Source of the DNA: Halobaculum rubrum
GTDB lineage: Archaea > Halobacteriota > Halobacteria > Halobacteriales > Haloferacaceae
Direction of reading: 5' to 3'
Assembly: GCF_019880225.1 (NCBI RefSeq)
Contig: NZ_CP082284.1
Location: 2,480,001-2,544,000, forward strand
Length of the DNA: 64,000 nt
Below the pieces are notes generated by a model. It did no database searches, was not told the DNA's origin, and saw nothing but the letters and a program-made list of their open reading frames with translations. Below, piece by piece: positions 43,687 through 51,194 of the stretch; the first letter of the stretch is position 1; each line of letters begins with the position of its first letter. Position numbers and translations under genes: made by a program.

Positions 43687-44880
43687 ATGAATCCCGACGA
43701 GTTCCCGACGCCCGACGCGGACGTCGACACGGTCTCTCCCGAGTCGCTCAAGAGCCGGATCGACGCCGGGGCGGAAGTCACGCTGCTCGACACGCGGATG
43801 AGTTCGGACTACGGGGAGTGGAAGATCGGCGGCGAGAACGTCGAATCAATCAATATCCCGTACTTCGAGTTCCTCGAAGACGACATCGACGACGACGTGC
43901 TCGACCGGATCCCCGACGACCGCGAGGTCACCGTCCTGTGCGCGAAGGGCGGCGCCAGCGAGTACGTCGCGGGCACGCTCGCCGAGCGGGGGTACGACGT
44001 GAATCATCTAGAGGACGGGATGAACGGCTGGGCGCGCATCTACGAGCGCAAGGAGGTAACCGACTACGACGGCGCCGGGACGCTGTACCAGTACCAACGC
44101 CCGTCCTCGGGCTGTCTCGGCTACCTGCTGGTCGACGGCGACGAGGCGGCGATCGTCGACCCGCTTCGCGCGTTCATCGACCGCTACCTCGCCGACGCCG
44201 ACGAACTCGGCGTCGATCTCGCGTACGCGCTGGACACCCACATCCACGCCGACCACATCTCGGGCGTTCGCGCGCTCGACGAGGCGGGCGTCGAGGGCGT
44301 CATCCCGGAGCCCGCGGTCGACCGTGGAGTCAGCTACGCCGACGAACTGACGCGGGCCGCCGACGGCGACGAGTTCGCGGTCGGCGACGCGACGATCGAG
44401 ACGGTGTACACGCCCGGCCATACCAGCGGGATGACCTCCTATCTGCTCGGCGACAGCCTGCTCGCGACCGGCGACGGGCTGTTCATCGAGAGCGTCGCCC
44501 GCCCCGACCTCGAGGAGGGCGACGACGGCGCGCCCGAGGCGGCGCGGTTGCTCCACGAGTCGCTGCAGGAACGCGTGCTGACGCTGCCCGACGAGACGCT
44601 CATCGGCGGCGCCCACTTCAGCGACGCCGCGGTCCCAACCGACGACGGCACCTACACCGCGCCCATCGGCGACCTGACGGAGCGCATGGCCGCGCTCTCG
44701 ATGGACGAAGACGAGTTCGTCGAGACGGTGCTGGCGGACATGCCGCCGCGTCCCGCGAACTACGAGGACATCATCGCCACCAACCTCGGACAGCGGACCG
44801 CCGACGACGAGGAGGCGTTCACCCTCGAACTCGGCCCCAACAACTGCGCCGCCAGCCAGGAATCCCTGGCAGACGACTAA
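43687..44880 (+). CDS. Rhodanese-metallo-beta-lactamase fusion (persulfide dioxygenase/sulfurtransferase-like)
   Basis: 397 aa from MNPDEFPTPDADVDTV. Rhodanese domain (about 15-115) with active-site loop CAKGGAS (Cys present), then an MBL domain (about 125-345) with HIHADH metal site and later GHTSG. Similar to Blh/ETHE1-rhodanese fusions that oxidise glutathione-type persulfide; haloarchaea would use gamma-glutamylcysteine. The C-terminus (CAASQESLADD) is extra. GTG at 43678 is an alternative start. It heads the operon with the split YeeE genes (12 bp gap to the next gene). Confidence 0.88.
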   Translation: MNPDEFPTPDADVDTVSPESLKSRIDAGAEVTLLDTRMSSDYGEWKIGGENVESINIPYFEFLEDDIDDDVLDRIPDDREVTVLCAKGGASEYVAGTLAERGYDVNHLEDGMNGWARIYERKEVTDYDGAGTLYQYQRPSSGCLGYLLVDGDEAAIVDPLRAFIDRYLADADELGVDLAYALDTHIHADHISGVRALDEAGVEGVIPEPAVDRGVSYADELTRAADGDEFAVGDATIETVYTPGHTSGMTSYLLGDSLLATGDGLFIESVARPDLEEGDDGAPEAARLLHESLQERVLTLPDETLIGGAHFSDAAVPTDDGTYTAPIGDLTERMAALSMDEDEFVETVLADMPPRPANYEDIIATNLGQRTADDEEAFTLELGPNNCAASQESLADD

Positions 44881-44892
44881 CAACCTCGGTCA

Positions 44893-45387
44893 ATGGTACT
44901 CGATCCAGTTCCACTGCAGGTGTTCGCCGAATACTTCCCGAACGGGATCAGCCGGTACGCTATCGGCGGCCTGTTCGTGGGACTCGGCGCCAGCATCATC
45001 TATCTCGGCACCGGTATCAGCGCCGGCGCGAGCACGTTCCTCGAGTCGACGCTGTCGTACGTGTCGGGACAGTCCCGGTTCCAACAGTACGTCTCCTCGC
45101 GTGACTGGCGCTTGGTGTTCACCGTGAGCATCGTCGCCGGGGCGGCGATCTACTCGTTCACCCTCGGCGACAGCTTTCAGTACTCCACGGACGTGCAGGT
45201 GTGGCGCCTGTTCGTCGGCGGGATTCTCGTCGGCGTCGGCACCCGGATCGGAAAAGGCTGTACGTCCGGGCACGGGATCTGCGGGGTCGGCTCGGCTTCC
45301 CGAACCTCGCTCATCGGCGTCGCGACGTTCCTGCTGGTCGCGATCGGCGTCGCCCAACTCGTCGCCGCGATGGGGGTGAGCCCGTAA
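44893..45387 (+). CDS. YeeE/YedE-type sulfur-compound transporter, N-terminal half
   Basis: 164 aa, four to five transmembrane helices. Carries the conserved motif GKGCTSGHGICG (Cys pair). Full-length YeeE (TsuA) imports thiosulfate; here the protein is split in two genes, each with half of the helices, and the next ORF (start overlaps by 1 nt) supplies the second half. Probably delivers thiosulfate or a similar sulfur anion to the rhodanese/TusA system. Located in the same operon as the rhodanese-MBL gene. Confidence 0.85.
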   Translation: MVLDPVPLQVFAEYFPNGISRYAIGGLFVGLGASIIYLGTGISAGASTFLESTLSYVSGQSRFQQYVSSRDWRLVFTVSIVAGAAIYSFTLGDSFQYSTDVQVWRLFVGGILVGVGTRIGKGCTSGHGICGVGSASRTSLIGVATFLLVAIGVAQLVAAMGVSP

Positions 45388-45851
45388 TGGCCGACTCCGA
45401 CCGCCATCCGCTGTTCATACCGCTGATCGCCGTCGGCGGGCTGATCTTCGGGTTCGGCCTCGGCTACAGCCACATGGCGCGGCCTGAGGTCGTGCTGGAT
45501 TTCCTCCAGTTCGAGGACCTCGGATTGCCGTTCGTCATGTTCGGCGGCGCGATCGTCACCGGCGTGGTGTACTTCCTCGCGCCGAAACTGCTCGATCGGC
45601 CGCCGCTGACGAACCGGAACTTCGAGCGGCGGCTGAAGCCGTTCGACAACCAGGTCCTCGTCGGCGGCGCCGTCTTCGGCGTCGGCTGGGGCCTGTCCGG
45701 GATCTGCCCGGGCGCCGCCTACGCCAGCCTCGGCGTCGGCAACCTGACGATCCTGTGGGCGCTCGCCGGGATGTTCCTCGGCGCGTACGCCCAGGGGCTG
45801 TGGCGCAGCCGCAACGAGGCGGGCGATGCGGCCCCCGCGGGCGCGGACTGA
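45387..45851 (+). CDS. YeeE/YedE-type transporter, C-terminal half
   Basis: 154 aa, about four helices. The motif GLSGICPGAAYASLGVGNL mirrors the Cys-containing motif of the first half. Start ATG at 45387 overlaps the stop of the first half (TAATG), so the halves are made in equal amounts. C-terminal end is Arg/Ala/Asp-rich and short. Together the two proteins correspond to a bacterial single-chain YeeE. Confidence 0.85.
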   Translation: MADSDRHPLFIPLIAVGGLIFGFGLGYSHMARPEVVLDFLQFEDLGLPFVMFGGAIVTGVVYFLAPKLLDRPPLTNRNFERRLKPFDNQVLVGGAVFGVGWGLSGICPGAAYASLGVGNLTILWALAGMFLGAYAQGLWRSRNEAGDAAPAGAD

Positions 45852-46163
45852 TCGCCGGTCGGTCGGTCGGTCGGTCGGCGAGATAGCTCCCTGTCGAACG
45901 AACGCACTGTGTCATCCCCTCGGCGTGGCTTTGCCGGGCTGAAGAGGATCCTTGACCCGCCCGCGTACGGAGACGCAAGGAGGAAGCCCGCGGCTGTAGC
46001 CGTGAGCGAATTCCGACCCGCGGAGGGATTCACCGAGGCCGTCGCGTCGTACCGATGGCTCCGTAGGCAGATCGTGGCCGGGGGTGGTCCGACCGGTTCG
46101 AACTCGGGAGAGAGGCGACGGAATACGCCAGGCGGATATATCTGCGACCGACAAGGGAGGGGT
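45852..46163. other. Intergenic region with an IS200/IS605-like hairpin relic
   Basis: 312 bp. Contains a (GGTC)5-like microsatellite (about 45855-45878) and a hairpin GCCCGCGGCT-GT-AGCCGTGAGC at 45986-46007, of the kind found at haloarchaeal tnpB right ends. SD GGGAGG precedes the next gene. No gene seen. Confidence 0.45.
45986..46007. repeat. Hairpin resembling tnpB right-end structure
   Basis: 10-bp arms with two mismatches (one G-U wobble) and a GT loop, preceded by CAAGGAGGAA. Resembles the AGCCGTGGGC-type hairpins of IS200/IS605 ends, but without any transposase. Assignment tentative. Confidence 0.3.
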
Positions 46164-47300
46164 ATGGACGCGAACCGCGGACGGAGCCCCGACCTCGATG
46201 CCGTCGGCCCGACGCTTTACCGCGAATCGGACCGGCTGGATCCGACGAAAGTGTTCTGCACGGAAGTGTTTGAGGGGGCCGAGGAAGACACGTATCGAGT
46301 TGTCCAACTCACCACCACCCAGTCGTTCGATACCCTGTACGATGCCTTCGACGAGCGGTTAGCGGAGGTCGATGACCCCTCCGAAGCCGCCGTCATCATC
46401 ATGTCCCCACATGCTGAAGGCGAGTCCACTGTCTCAGAGGTCGGGGAAGACGTACCACTGTACGGGTTTTGGGTCGACCCGCAGGACCTGACTGGGATCT
46501 CGGTCGCGTTTTCCCGACTGATCGAACGGTGGGAAGACACCCCTGGCGAGACGAAGATCTGCCTTCGGAACATCGAATCGCTGCTCCCGTATCACGACAC
46601 GGACTTGGTGTATCGGTTCTTGAACACGGTGCTCGCGACCTTGCAAGGAGAAGGAGCCGACGTACACGCGCACCTTCGACCGGCAGCCCTCGAGGACAAA
46701 ACGTTCCAGTTGCTCTCGTCACTATTCGCCCGTGTCGTCGATCCGAGCGACCCGAACACGACGGACGGGTCGGACCCCGACTCCATCGAACCGCTCGCGA
46801 CGTCGCCGACAACACAGCCTGAGAACGACTCCGACGCGGTTGCGGAACCGCACGGCGACGAGGGGACGGTCGAAATGTCGGACACCGAGATAGACGAGTT
46901 TCTGGAGTCGACCGGACATGGCGTCCTAGCACTCGCCGGCGAACAGCCATATGCGATCCCAGTGTCGTACGGATACGACCTTGAGACAGGGACGTGTTAT
47001 CTTCAACTGTCCCGGTTCAACGAAAGCGAGAAACACAGGCGGCTCGACGCATCCGCGAACGTCTCTCTCGTCGTCGTCGAGTACGCCCGACCGGACCAGT
47101 GGAAGAGCGTGATCGTCGATGGTTCGTTGACCAAGGTTTCGTCGGACGCCGTCGACGAGGGGACGATGCTCGACGCGTACGCCGAGAGCAATCTCGCCTC
47201 GATCGACGTGTTCTCACGGGATCTGTCGGATATCTCATTCGAGTGGTACGTTCTGGACCCGACCGAGTTCAGCGGTCGACAGAGCCCGACCGGGCAGTGA
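46164..47300 (+). CDS. Fusion of DUF7504-like domain and pyridoxamine-oxidase-like FMN split barrel
   Basis: 378 aa. Residues about 10-185 resemble the haloarchaeal DUF7504 (RecA/KaiC-like without a clear P-loop): VLPLYGFWVDPQD-type segment seen as VPLYGFWVDPQDLTGISVA, KICLRNIESLLPYHD. Residues about 190-230 are an acidic linker. Residues 230-375 form a flavin-reductase-like split barrel: DEFLESTGHGVLALAGEQPY, IPVSYGYDLETGTCYLQL, SLVVVEYARPDQWKSVIVDG. Start ATG 46164 follows SD GGGAGG. Suggested role: flavin- or PLP-linked sensor/enzyme attached to a regulatory domain. No partner is known. Confidence 0.75.
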   Translation: MDANRGRSPDLDAVGPTLYRESDRLDPTKVFCTEVFEGAEEDTYRVVQLTTTQSFDTLYDAFDERLAEVDDPSEAAVIIMSPHAEGESTVSEVGEDVPLYGFWVDPQDLTGISVAFSRLIERWEDTPGETKICLRNIESLLPYHDTDLVYRFLNTVLATLQGEGADVHAHLRPAALEDKTFQLLSSLFARVVDPSDPNTTDGSDPDSIEPLATSPTTQPENDSDAVAEPHGDEGTVEMSDTEIDEFLESTGHGVLALAGEQPYAIPVSYGYDLETGTCYLQLSRFNESEKHRRLDASANVSLVVVEYARPDQWKSVIVDGSLTKVSSDAVDEGTMLDAYAESNLASIDVFSRDLSDISFEWYVLDPTEFSGRQSPTGQ

Positions 47301-47484
47301 TCTCGTTCGAGCGGAGCCAAACGAATCGATCAGTTCACATCGAGTGGGGTGTCCTCCGCTCGATCTCCCACTGACGAGGCCAGTACTGGGTCGAACAGCC
47401 CCAAACTGCAGACCGTGGGCGTCACTTGTCGACCGCTGGGCAGGCGCCCGCGTCAAGGAGGTTCGAACTCGATCCGAGGGTAAG

Positions 47485-47766
47485 TTACGGTGATCCACCG
47501 CCTGTCGAACGCGCAGCTTCACGGTCCAGCAACGACGAATCCGGCTTCCCACAGCGCTCCCGGCCACACACGCCTGCGTCGTCGGCCGCGCGCTCGACGC
47601 CGCCCGAGAGCCCGCCGATATACCAGTCGAGACTGTGGGCCGTGTTGCGCTCGTGGTCGTCCAACGCCGTGCGCGCCGCCCGAAGCGAGCCGAACGTCTC
47701 CTCGTACGAACAGTCGTCACAGCGAACGAGGACGTCTGTCGCCATATCCATCGTTTGGACCGCCAT
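47485..47766 (-). CDS. Small zinc-binding haloarchaeal protein
   Basis: 93 aa from MAVQTMDMATDVLVRCDDC. Cysteines in CDDC and in CGRERC. Alternative ATG codons 5 and 7 codons downstream. Core SYEETFGSLRAARTALDDHERNTAHSLD resembles DUF-type proteins with a C2-like finger (RCDDCSYEE...HERNTAH). Longer frame upstream overlaps the thioredoxin gene and is rejected. Divergent from trx. Confidence 0.55.
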   Translation of the reverse strand: MAVQTMDMATDVLVRCDDCSYEETFGSLRAARTALDDHERNTAHSLDWYIGGLSGGVERAADDAGVCGRERCGKPDSSLLDREAARSTGGGSP

Positions 47767-47862
47767 CGACGTAAAGGACACCATCGCCGGCGCACCGACG
47801 GAGGGGCGATCGAGAACCGCTGTCACGTCGCGTCGATGTTCTGGCGCCGTCCATCGGAGTAG

Positions 47863-47885
47863 GTATTGTGTATTTCTTGCAAAAC
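47863..47885. promoter_or_regulatory. Operator copy C (GTATTG-N11-CAAAAC)
   Basis: One mismatch from the consensus palindrome. Directly followed by the TATA-like TATTATAC (47886-47893) of the thioredoxin gene; ATG at 47918. Also within reach of the divergent zinc protein. Confidence 0.7.
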
Positions 47886-47917
47886 TATTATACTGATGGG
47901 TCGCGTAGCCTGGATCG

Positions 47918-48328
47918 ATGAGCGAACGAGACCAGATCCGAGAGCGGAAAGCCGAGGAACTCAAGAACAAGCTCGGTGGAGAGGGAAACGACGACGAGTC
48001 CACGTCGGACCGCAACGAGCCGGTACACGTCGAGAGCACCGAGCACCTGCAGGAGCTCGTCGATGAGGGCGGCGTCGTCCTCACGGACTTCTACGCCGAC
48101 TGGTGTGGTCCGTGTAAGATGCTCGAGCCGATCGTAGCCGAGATCGCCGCCGAGACCGACGCGACCGTCGCGAAGGTCGACGTCGACGCCCAGCAGCGCC
48201 TCGCACAGCAGTACCGCGTTCAGGGCGTCCCGACGATGTACCTGTTCGCCGACGGCGAGCAGGTCGAGCAGCTGGTGGGCGTCCGCCAGAAGGACCAGCT
48301 CGTCTCGCTGATCCAGCAGTACGCCTAA
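47918..48328 (+). CDS. trxA: Thioredoxin
   Basis: 136 aa. Canonical WCGPCK active site in FYADWCGPCKML, and cis-Pro in VPTMYLF. An N-terminal acidic helical extension of about 35 residues (ERDQIRERKAEELKNKLGG) precedes the fold. Likely reduces persulfides and protein disulfides in the sulfur locus. Transcription begins close to operator copy C. Confidence 0.93.
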   Translation: MSERDQIRERKAEELKNKLGGEGNDDESTSDRNEPVHVESTEHLQELVDEGGVVLTDFYADWCGPCKMLEPIVAEIAAETDATVAKVDVDAQQRLAQQYRVQGVPTMYLFADGEQVEQLVGVRQKDQLVSLIQQYA

Positions 48329-48475
48329 CTCCCGAGTTCACGCTCACCTCACCGGCGAGCGGTCTCCCGCCCACACAGCCGAGATGCAGGTGGGTCTTCT
48401 TCGGTCCCGCGTTCCGACCCCGTTCTGTGACGACACGATGCTCGCTCGCCCGCGAGCGACCTCGCCGCGCGAGCA

Positions 48476-48498
48476 GTATTGAGTACGATGCGCAACAT
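48476..48498. promoter_or_regulatory. Operator copy D1 (GTATTG-N11-CAACAT)
   Basis: Two mismatches from consensus. Overlaps the start of a TATA-like ATTAAAG, 50-72 nt before the tusA-2 ATG at 48548. Confidence 0.65.
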
Positions 48499-48515
48499 TA
48501 AAGCCCGAACAGTCA

Positions 48516-48538
48516 GTATTGGATAATGCGCACAATCG
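48516..48538. promoter_or_regulatory. Operator copy D2 (GTATTG-N11-CAATCG)
   Basis: Two mismatches from consensus. Ends 9 nt before the tusA-2 ATG and would overlap the transcription start. Centre-to-centre distance to D1 is 40 bp, so two bound dimers would sit on roughly the same helix face (four turns). Confidence 0.65.
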
Positions 48539-48547
48539 AGACTACCC

Positions 48548-48793
48548 ATGAGCACCGAGATCGACATCACCGAGACGTTAGACGTGAAAGGACTGAGCTG
48601 CCCGATGCCCATCGTGAAGACGAAGGGCGCGATCGACGACCTCGCCCCCGGCGAGGTGCTCGAAGTCGTCGCGACCGACCCCGGCAGCGTGAGCGACATC
48701 GACGGCTGGGCGTCAGGAACCGACGGCGTCAGGCTCCTGGAGCAAGAGGAGGGCGACGACGTGTTCAAACACTACGTCCGCAAGGAGGACTGA
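48548..48793 (+). CDS. tusA: TusA-like sulfur carrier (copy 2)
   Basis: 81 aa. MSTEIDITETLDVKGLSCPMPI; CPMP motif intact. Close paralogue of tusA at 43194-43439. Two copies of the operator precede it (D1, D2). Two bp downstream begins a DsrE-family gene, so this pair duplicates the tusA-dsrE arrangement of the first locus. Confidence 0.92.
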   Translation: MSTEIDITETLDVKGLSCPMPIVKTKGAIDDLAPGEVLEVVATDPGSVSDIDGWASGTDGVRLLEQEEGDDVFKHYVRKED

Positions 48794-48795
48794 GC

Positions 48796-49179
48796 ATGGA
48801 CGAGATCGGGATCATCGTCTCCAGCGACGATCCCAAGAGCCTCGCGATGGCCACTAACCTCGGTCACGTGGCGCTGACGATGGACACGGACGTGTTCCTG
48901 TACTTCACCTTCGACGGCTTGACCCACCTAACCGAGGGCGAGAAGGACCTGTCGTCGATCCAGCCGCTCCTCGACGAGGGGATGCCGAACCCCTACGACA
49001 TGCTCGGCAAGCTGATCGCCGACGGCGGCGATGCGGTCACGTCGGTCGCCTGTACGACCACACTGGACATGCTCCAGTGGGACCGCGACGCCATCGACGA
49101 CGACGTGACGACGAAGTTCGCCGGCGCCGTCACCTTCCTCGAGGCCGCCGAGGACGCCGACCAGGTCTTCACCTTCTGA
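48796..49179 (+). CDS. DsrE-like protein, copy 2
   Basis: 127 aa. DsrE/TusD-like alpha/beta fold: IGIIVSSDDPKSLAMATNL, then VFLYFTFDGLTHLTEGEK and a cysteine in SVACTTTLDMLQWD. Shorter than copy 1 (192 aa), which has a coiled-coil N-terminus that is absent here. The start ATG at 48796 follows the tusA stop by 2 bp; the coupling suggests they act as carrier-acceptor pair. Confidence 0.85.
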   Translation: MDEIGIIVSSDDPKSLAMATNLGHVALTMDTDVFLYFTFDGLTHLTEGEKDLSSIQPLLDEGMPNPYDMLGKLIADGGDAVTSVACTTTLDMLQWDRDAIDDDVTTKFAGAVTFLEAAEDADQVFTF

Positions 49180-49364
49180 TCCCGGCCGGTCAGTTTTCGG
49201 TTTTGAGCCGACTCCCCACCGACGGGATCGCCGTCGTATTCGACTCGCGAACGGACGCCCACTCAGCAGTCGCCGATACGCGAACGCTCAATCAGTTCGT
49301 GATCTGCACGGCGGCGCTGCCGCTCGACGGGCGTCGTATCCGACGGGAGTGGAACGCTCCCAGC

Positions 49365-49574
49365 TCAGCGCGTACTGACGCCGAGCGCGGAGTACACCGC
49401 GCACGTGTTCGCGAAGGCGGTGCCGAGCATGAGGACCGCCACGATGCCCAACACGAGCGACACGACGCCCTGGAGTTCCACGACCTGTGCGAGTCCCGCC
49501 AGCGAGACGATACCCGCGATCGCCCCGACGGCGATCCGAACGAGCTTGTCCGTCGATCCGACGTTCGTTTCCAT
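49365..49574 (-). CDS. DUF2892/YgaP-like small membrane protein
   Basis: 69 aa, METNVGSTDKLVRIAVGAIA; two predicted transmembrane segments. YgaP-C-like proteins with a DUF2892 domain often accompany rhodanese proteins. A TATA-like TTGTATC lies about 25-30 nt before the ATG, so it is its own transcription unit, although an open frame continues upstream (see the remnant at 49653-49751). Confidence 0.75.
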   Translation of the reverse strand: METNVGSTDKLVRIAVGAIAGIVSLAGLAQVVELQGVVSLVLGIVAVLMLGTAFANTCAVYSALGVSTR

Positions 49575-49652
49575 ACCCCACCGTACGGGGTCCAGATACA
49601 AGAAGTAGTTGCCCGGTCGTGGGGCAATCACGACAGACACCGTGCCTTCGAA

Positions 49653-49751
49653 CCTGGGTCGGACCACCGGGAGCCGAGCGACAAACGCGACACCGTTCGC
49701 CCCGGTGTCCTCGATCCACACGTCGCCGTCGTCGCGGGCGATCGACCTCAT
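49653..49751 (-). pseudogene. Remnant of a histidine-kinase C-terminus
   Basis: Directly upstream and in frame with the DUF2892 gene, the segment MRSIARDDGDVWIEDTGANG followed by VAFVARLP resembles the last strand-helix-strand of a HATPase domain (usual form: xSIVxxHGGxVWIEDxxxGGAxFxxxLP). No kinase lies upstream; its ATG overlaps the stop of the tandem Usp gene (ATGA). A truncated leftover of a kinase gene. Confidence 0.45.
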
Positions 49752-50620
49752 CGTGGCGGAACCGACGCGGGCGGCACGAGTAACACGTTGCTGGTACCGC
49801 GAGCGATCACGGACTCGGAAACGTTCCCGAGCAGCAGTCGACGGAGGCGACTCGTCCCGCGAGCGCCCAGCAACGTGAGCGTCGGGTCGATTCGGCGCTC
49901 CTCGGCGAGGATCCCCTCGACCGCCTCGCCGGATCGGACGGCGATATCGGTCTCGACGTCCATCCGTCGATCCAGATCGGCGGCGCGCTCGGCGAGACGC
50001 TCGCGGGCGACCGCGAACGACTCCCCGCGGTCCGTCCGCTCGCGCTCCAGGACGTGCAGCAGCGTGACCCGATCCGCCGCACGTCGAAGCCGGGGGAGGA
50101 ACTCGAACGCGCGCTCCGCGTTGTCCGAGAAGTCGGTCACGTACAGTATCTCGCGAAACAGGTGCTCCTGTGTGAGCGTGGCGTCGGCGTCGGCCGCAGT
50201 GTCGGATCCGTCGTCGATCCGCTCGACGAGCAACGGAACCACCGACGTGCGGGCGACGTTGCGGACGGTATCGCCGATGAGGCGGTTGCGCAGCGGGCTT
50301 TGTCCGCGCGATCCGACGACTGTCAGGTCGGCCGGAAGCCGCTCGGCGAGCCCGTTGATCCGGCGGTACGGCGCCCCGCGAGCGACGTGCGTCTCCACGT
50401 CGAATCCCGCCGCCTCGAACGTCTCGCGTTGGGGTTCGAGCGCCTCGGAGGCGTCGCTGGCGGCGTCCATCCCCGGCAGGCTGCCCGAGACGTTGTCGGG
50501 GACGACGGTGAACAGGTGGACCTCCGAGACCCCGATAGCGTCGAGACAGTGGAGACAGGTTCGCGAGCGGAACGCCGCTCGGCTCGCCTCCGAGAGGTCC
50601 GTGGCGAACACAGCGCGCAT
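49748..50620 (-). CDS. Tandem universal stress protein with CxxC (paralogue)
   Basis: 290 aa, two Usp domains with ATP loops GSRGQSPLRNRLIGDTVRNV and GARGTSRLRRLLLGNVSESV. Start MRAVFATDLSEASRAAFRS, then TCLHCLD (CxxC at the same position as in the protein at 38.2 kb). The two proteins are close paralogues along the whole length. No copy of the GTATTG repeat was found before this gene; only a TATA-like GTATTTGTAG. Confidence 0.9.
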   Translation of the reverse strand: MRAVFATDLSEASRAAFRSRTCLHCLDAIGVSEVHLFTVVPDNVSGSLPGMDAASDASEALEPQRETFEAAGFDVETHVARGAPYRRINGLAERLPADLTVVGSRGQSPLRNRLIGDTVRNVARTSVVPLLVERIDDGSDTAADADATLTQEHLFREILYVTDFSDNAERAFEFLPRLRRAADRVTLLHVLERERTDRGESFAVARERLAERAADLDRRMDVETDIAVRSGEAVEGILAEERRIDPTLTLLGARGTSRLRRLLLGNVSESVIARGTSNVLLVPPASVPPR

Positions 50621-50703
50621 GCGTTCCGTTCGTCCCTCGGCTACAAATACTGTGAGGCGGCGGCGAATCGGTTCTATCGCGTCTTTTCGCGCCGGCGACC
50701 CCG

Positions 50704-51102
50704 TCAGTCGTCGGCCGTCCGGGCGGAGTTCGTGCCGTGTCGCCGTTCGAACTCGCCGATCAACCCGTCGATTCTCCCGTACCAGTCGTTGAGGTCGTGC
50801 TGGAGTGAGTCGACCACCTCGTCGGCGTCGACCGGCTCGAACACGTGATAGTAGCCGCCGTCGTCGTAGTTGATCTGTCGTCGGCGGACCACGCCGGCGT
50901 CGACGAGCCGCCGGAGCGAACGATACGCGGTCGACCGTTCGCGATCGACCGCCTCCGCGACCTGTTCGACGGTGAAGGGGTGGCCCTCCGCCGTGAGCAG
51001 CTCGTACACCGTGCGGTCGAGCTCGGTCACGCCGAAGAAACACTCGAGCACCCCCTCACACTGCATGGACCGATCGAGTTGTTCGGCAACTGGAACGTTC
51101 AT
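50704..51102 (-). CDS. Single winged-helix (TrmB-like) regulator with Cys-X5-Cys
   Basis: 132 aa. N-terminal CEGVLECFFG with Cys15 and Cys21, then a winged helix (about 30-95: LDRTVYELLTAEGHPFTVEQ, DRERSTAYRSLRRLVDAGVV), a wing with YYHVFEP, and a C-terminal helix for dimerisation. Close paralogue of the regulator at 53765. The family resembles OxsR of Haloferax volcanii, a TrmB-like redox regulator with a reactive cysteine (similarity recalled, not checked). Likely senses thiol oxidation or persulfide. Confidence 0.82.
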   Translation of the reverse strand: MNVPVAEQLDRSMQCEGVLECFFGVTELDRTVYELLTAEGHPFTVEQVAEAVDRERSTAYRSLRRLVDAGVVRRRQINYDDGGYYHVFEPVDADEVVDSLQHDLNDWYGRIDGLIGEFERRHGTNSARTADD

Positions 51103-51194
51103 AGGTGCGGGTACGCATCTCATATCCAAAAAATATTGTGTGGATTCCGAATAACTGGGGTCGGCCTCCGGACCGTGTCGGCTCTCTCCGCGGG

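Noticed and set aside
45855-45878. GGTC microsatellite as a CRISPR or regulatory repeat
   Set aside because: Only a simple 4-bp repeat of about five units; no spacers, no palindrome.
51103-51150. An operator copy before the first Cys-X5-Cys regulator
   Set aside because: CAATAT is found on the minus strand but the matching left half reads GTTATT, two mismatches plus loss of TTG.
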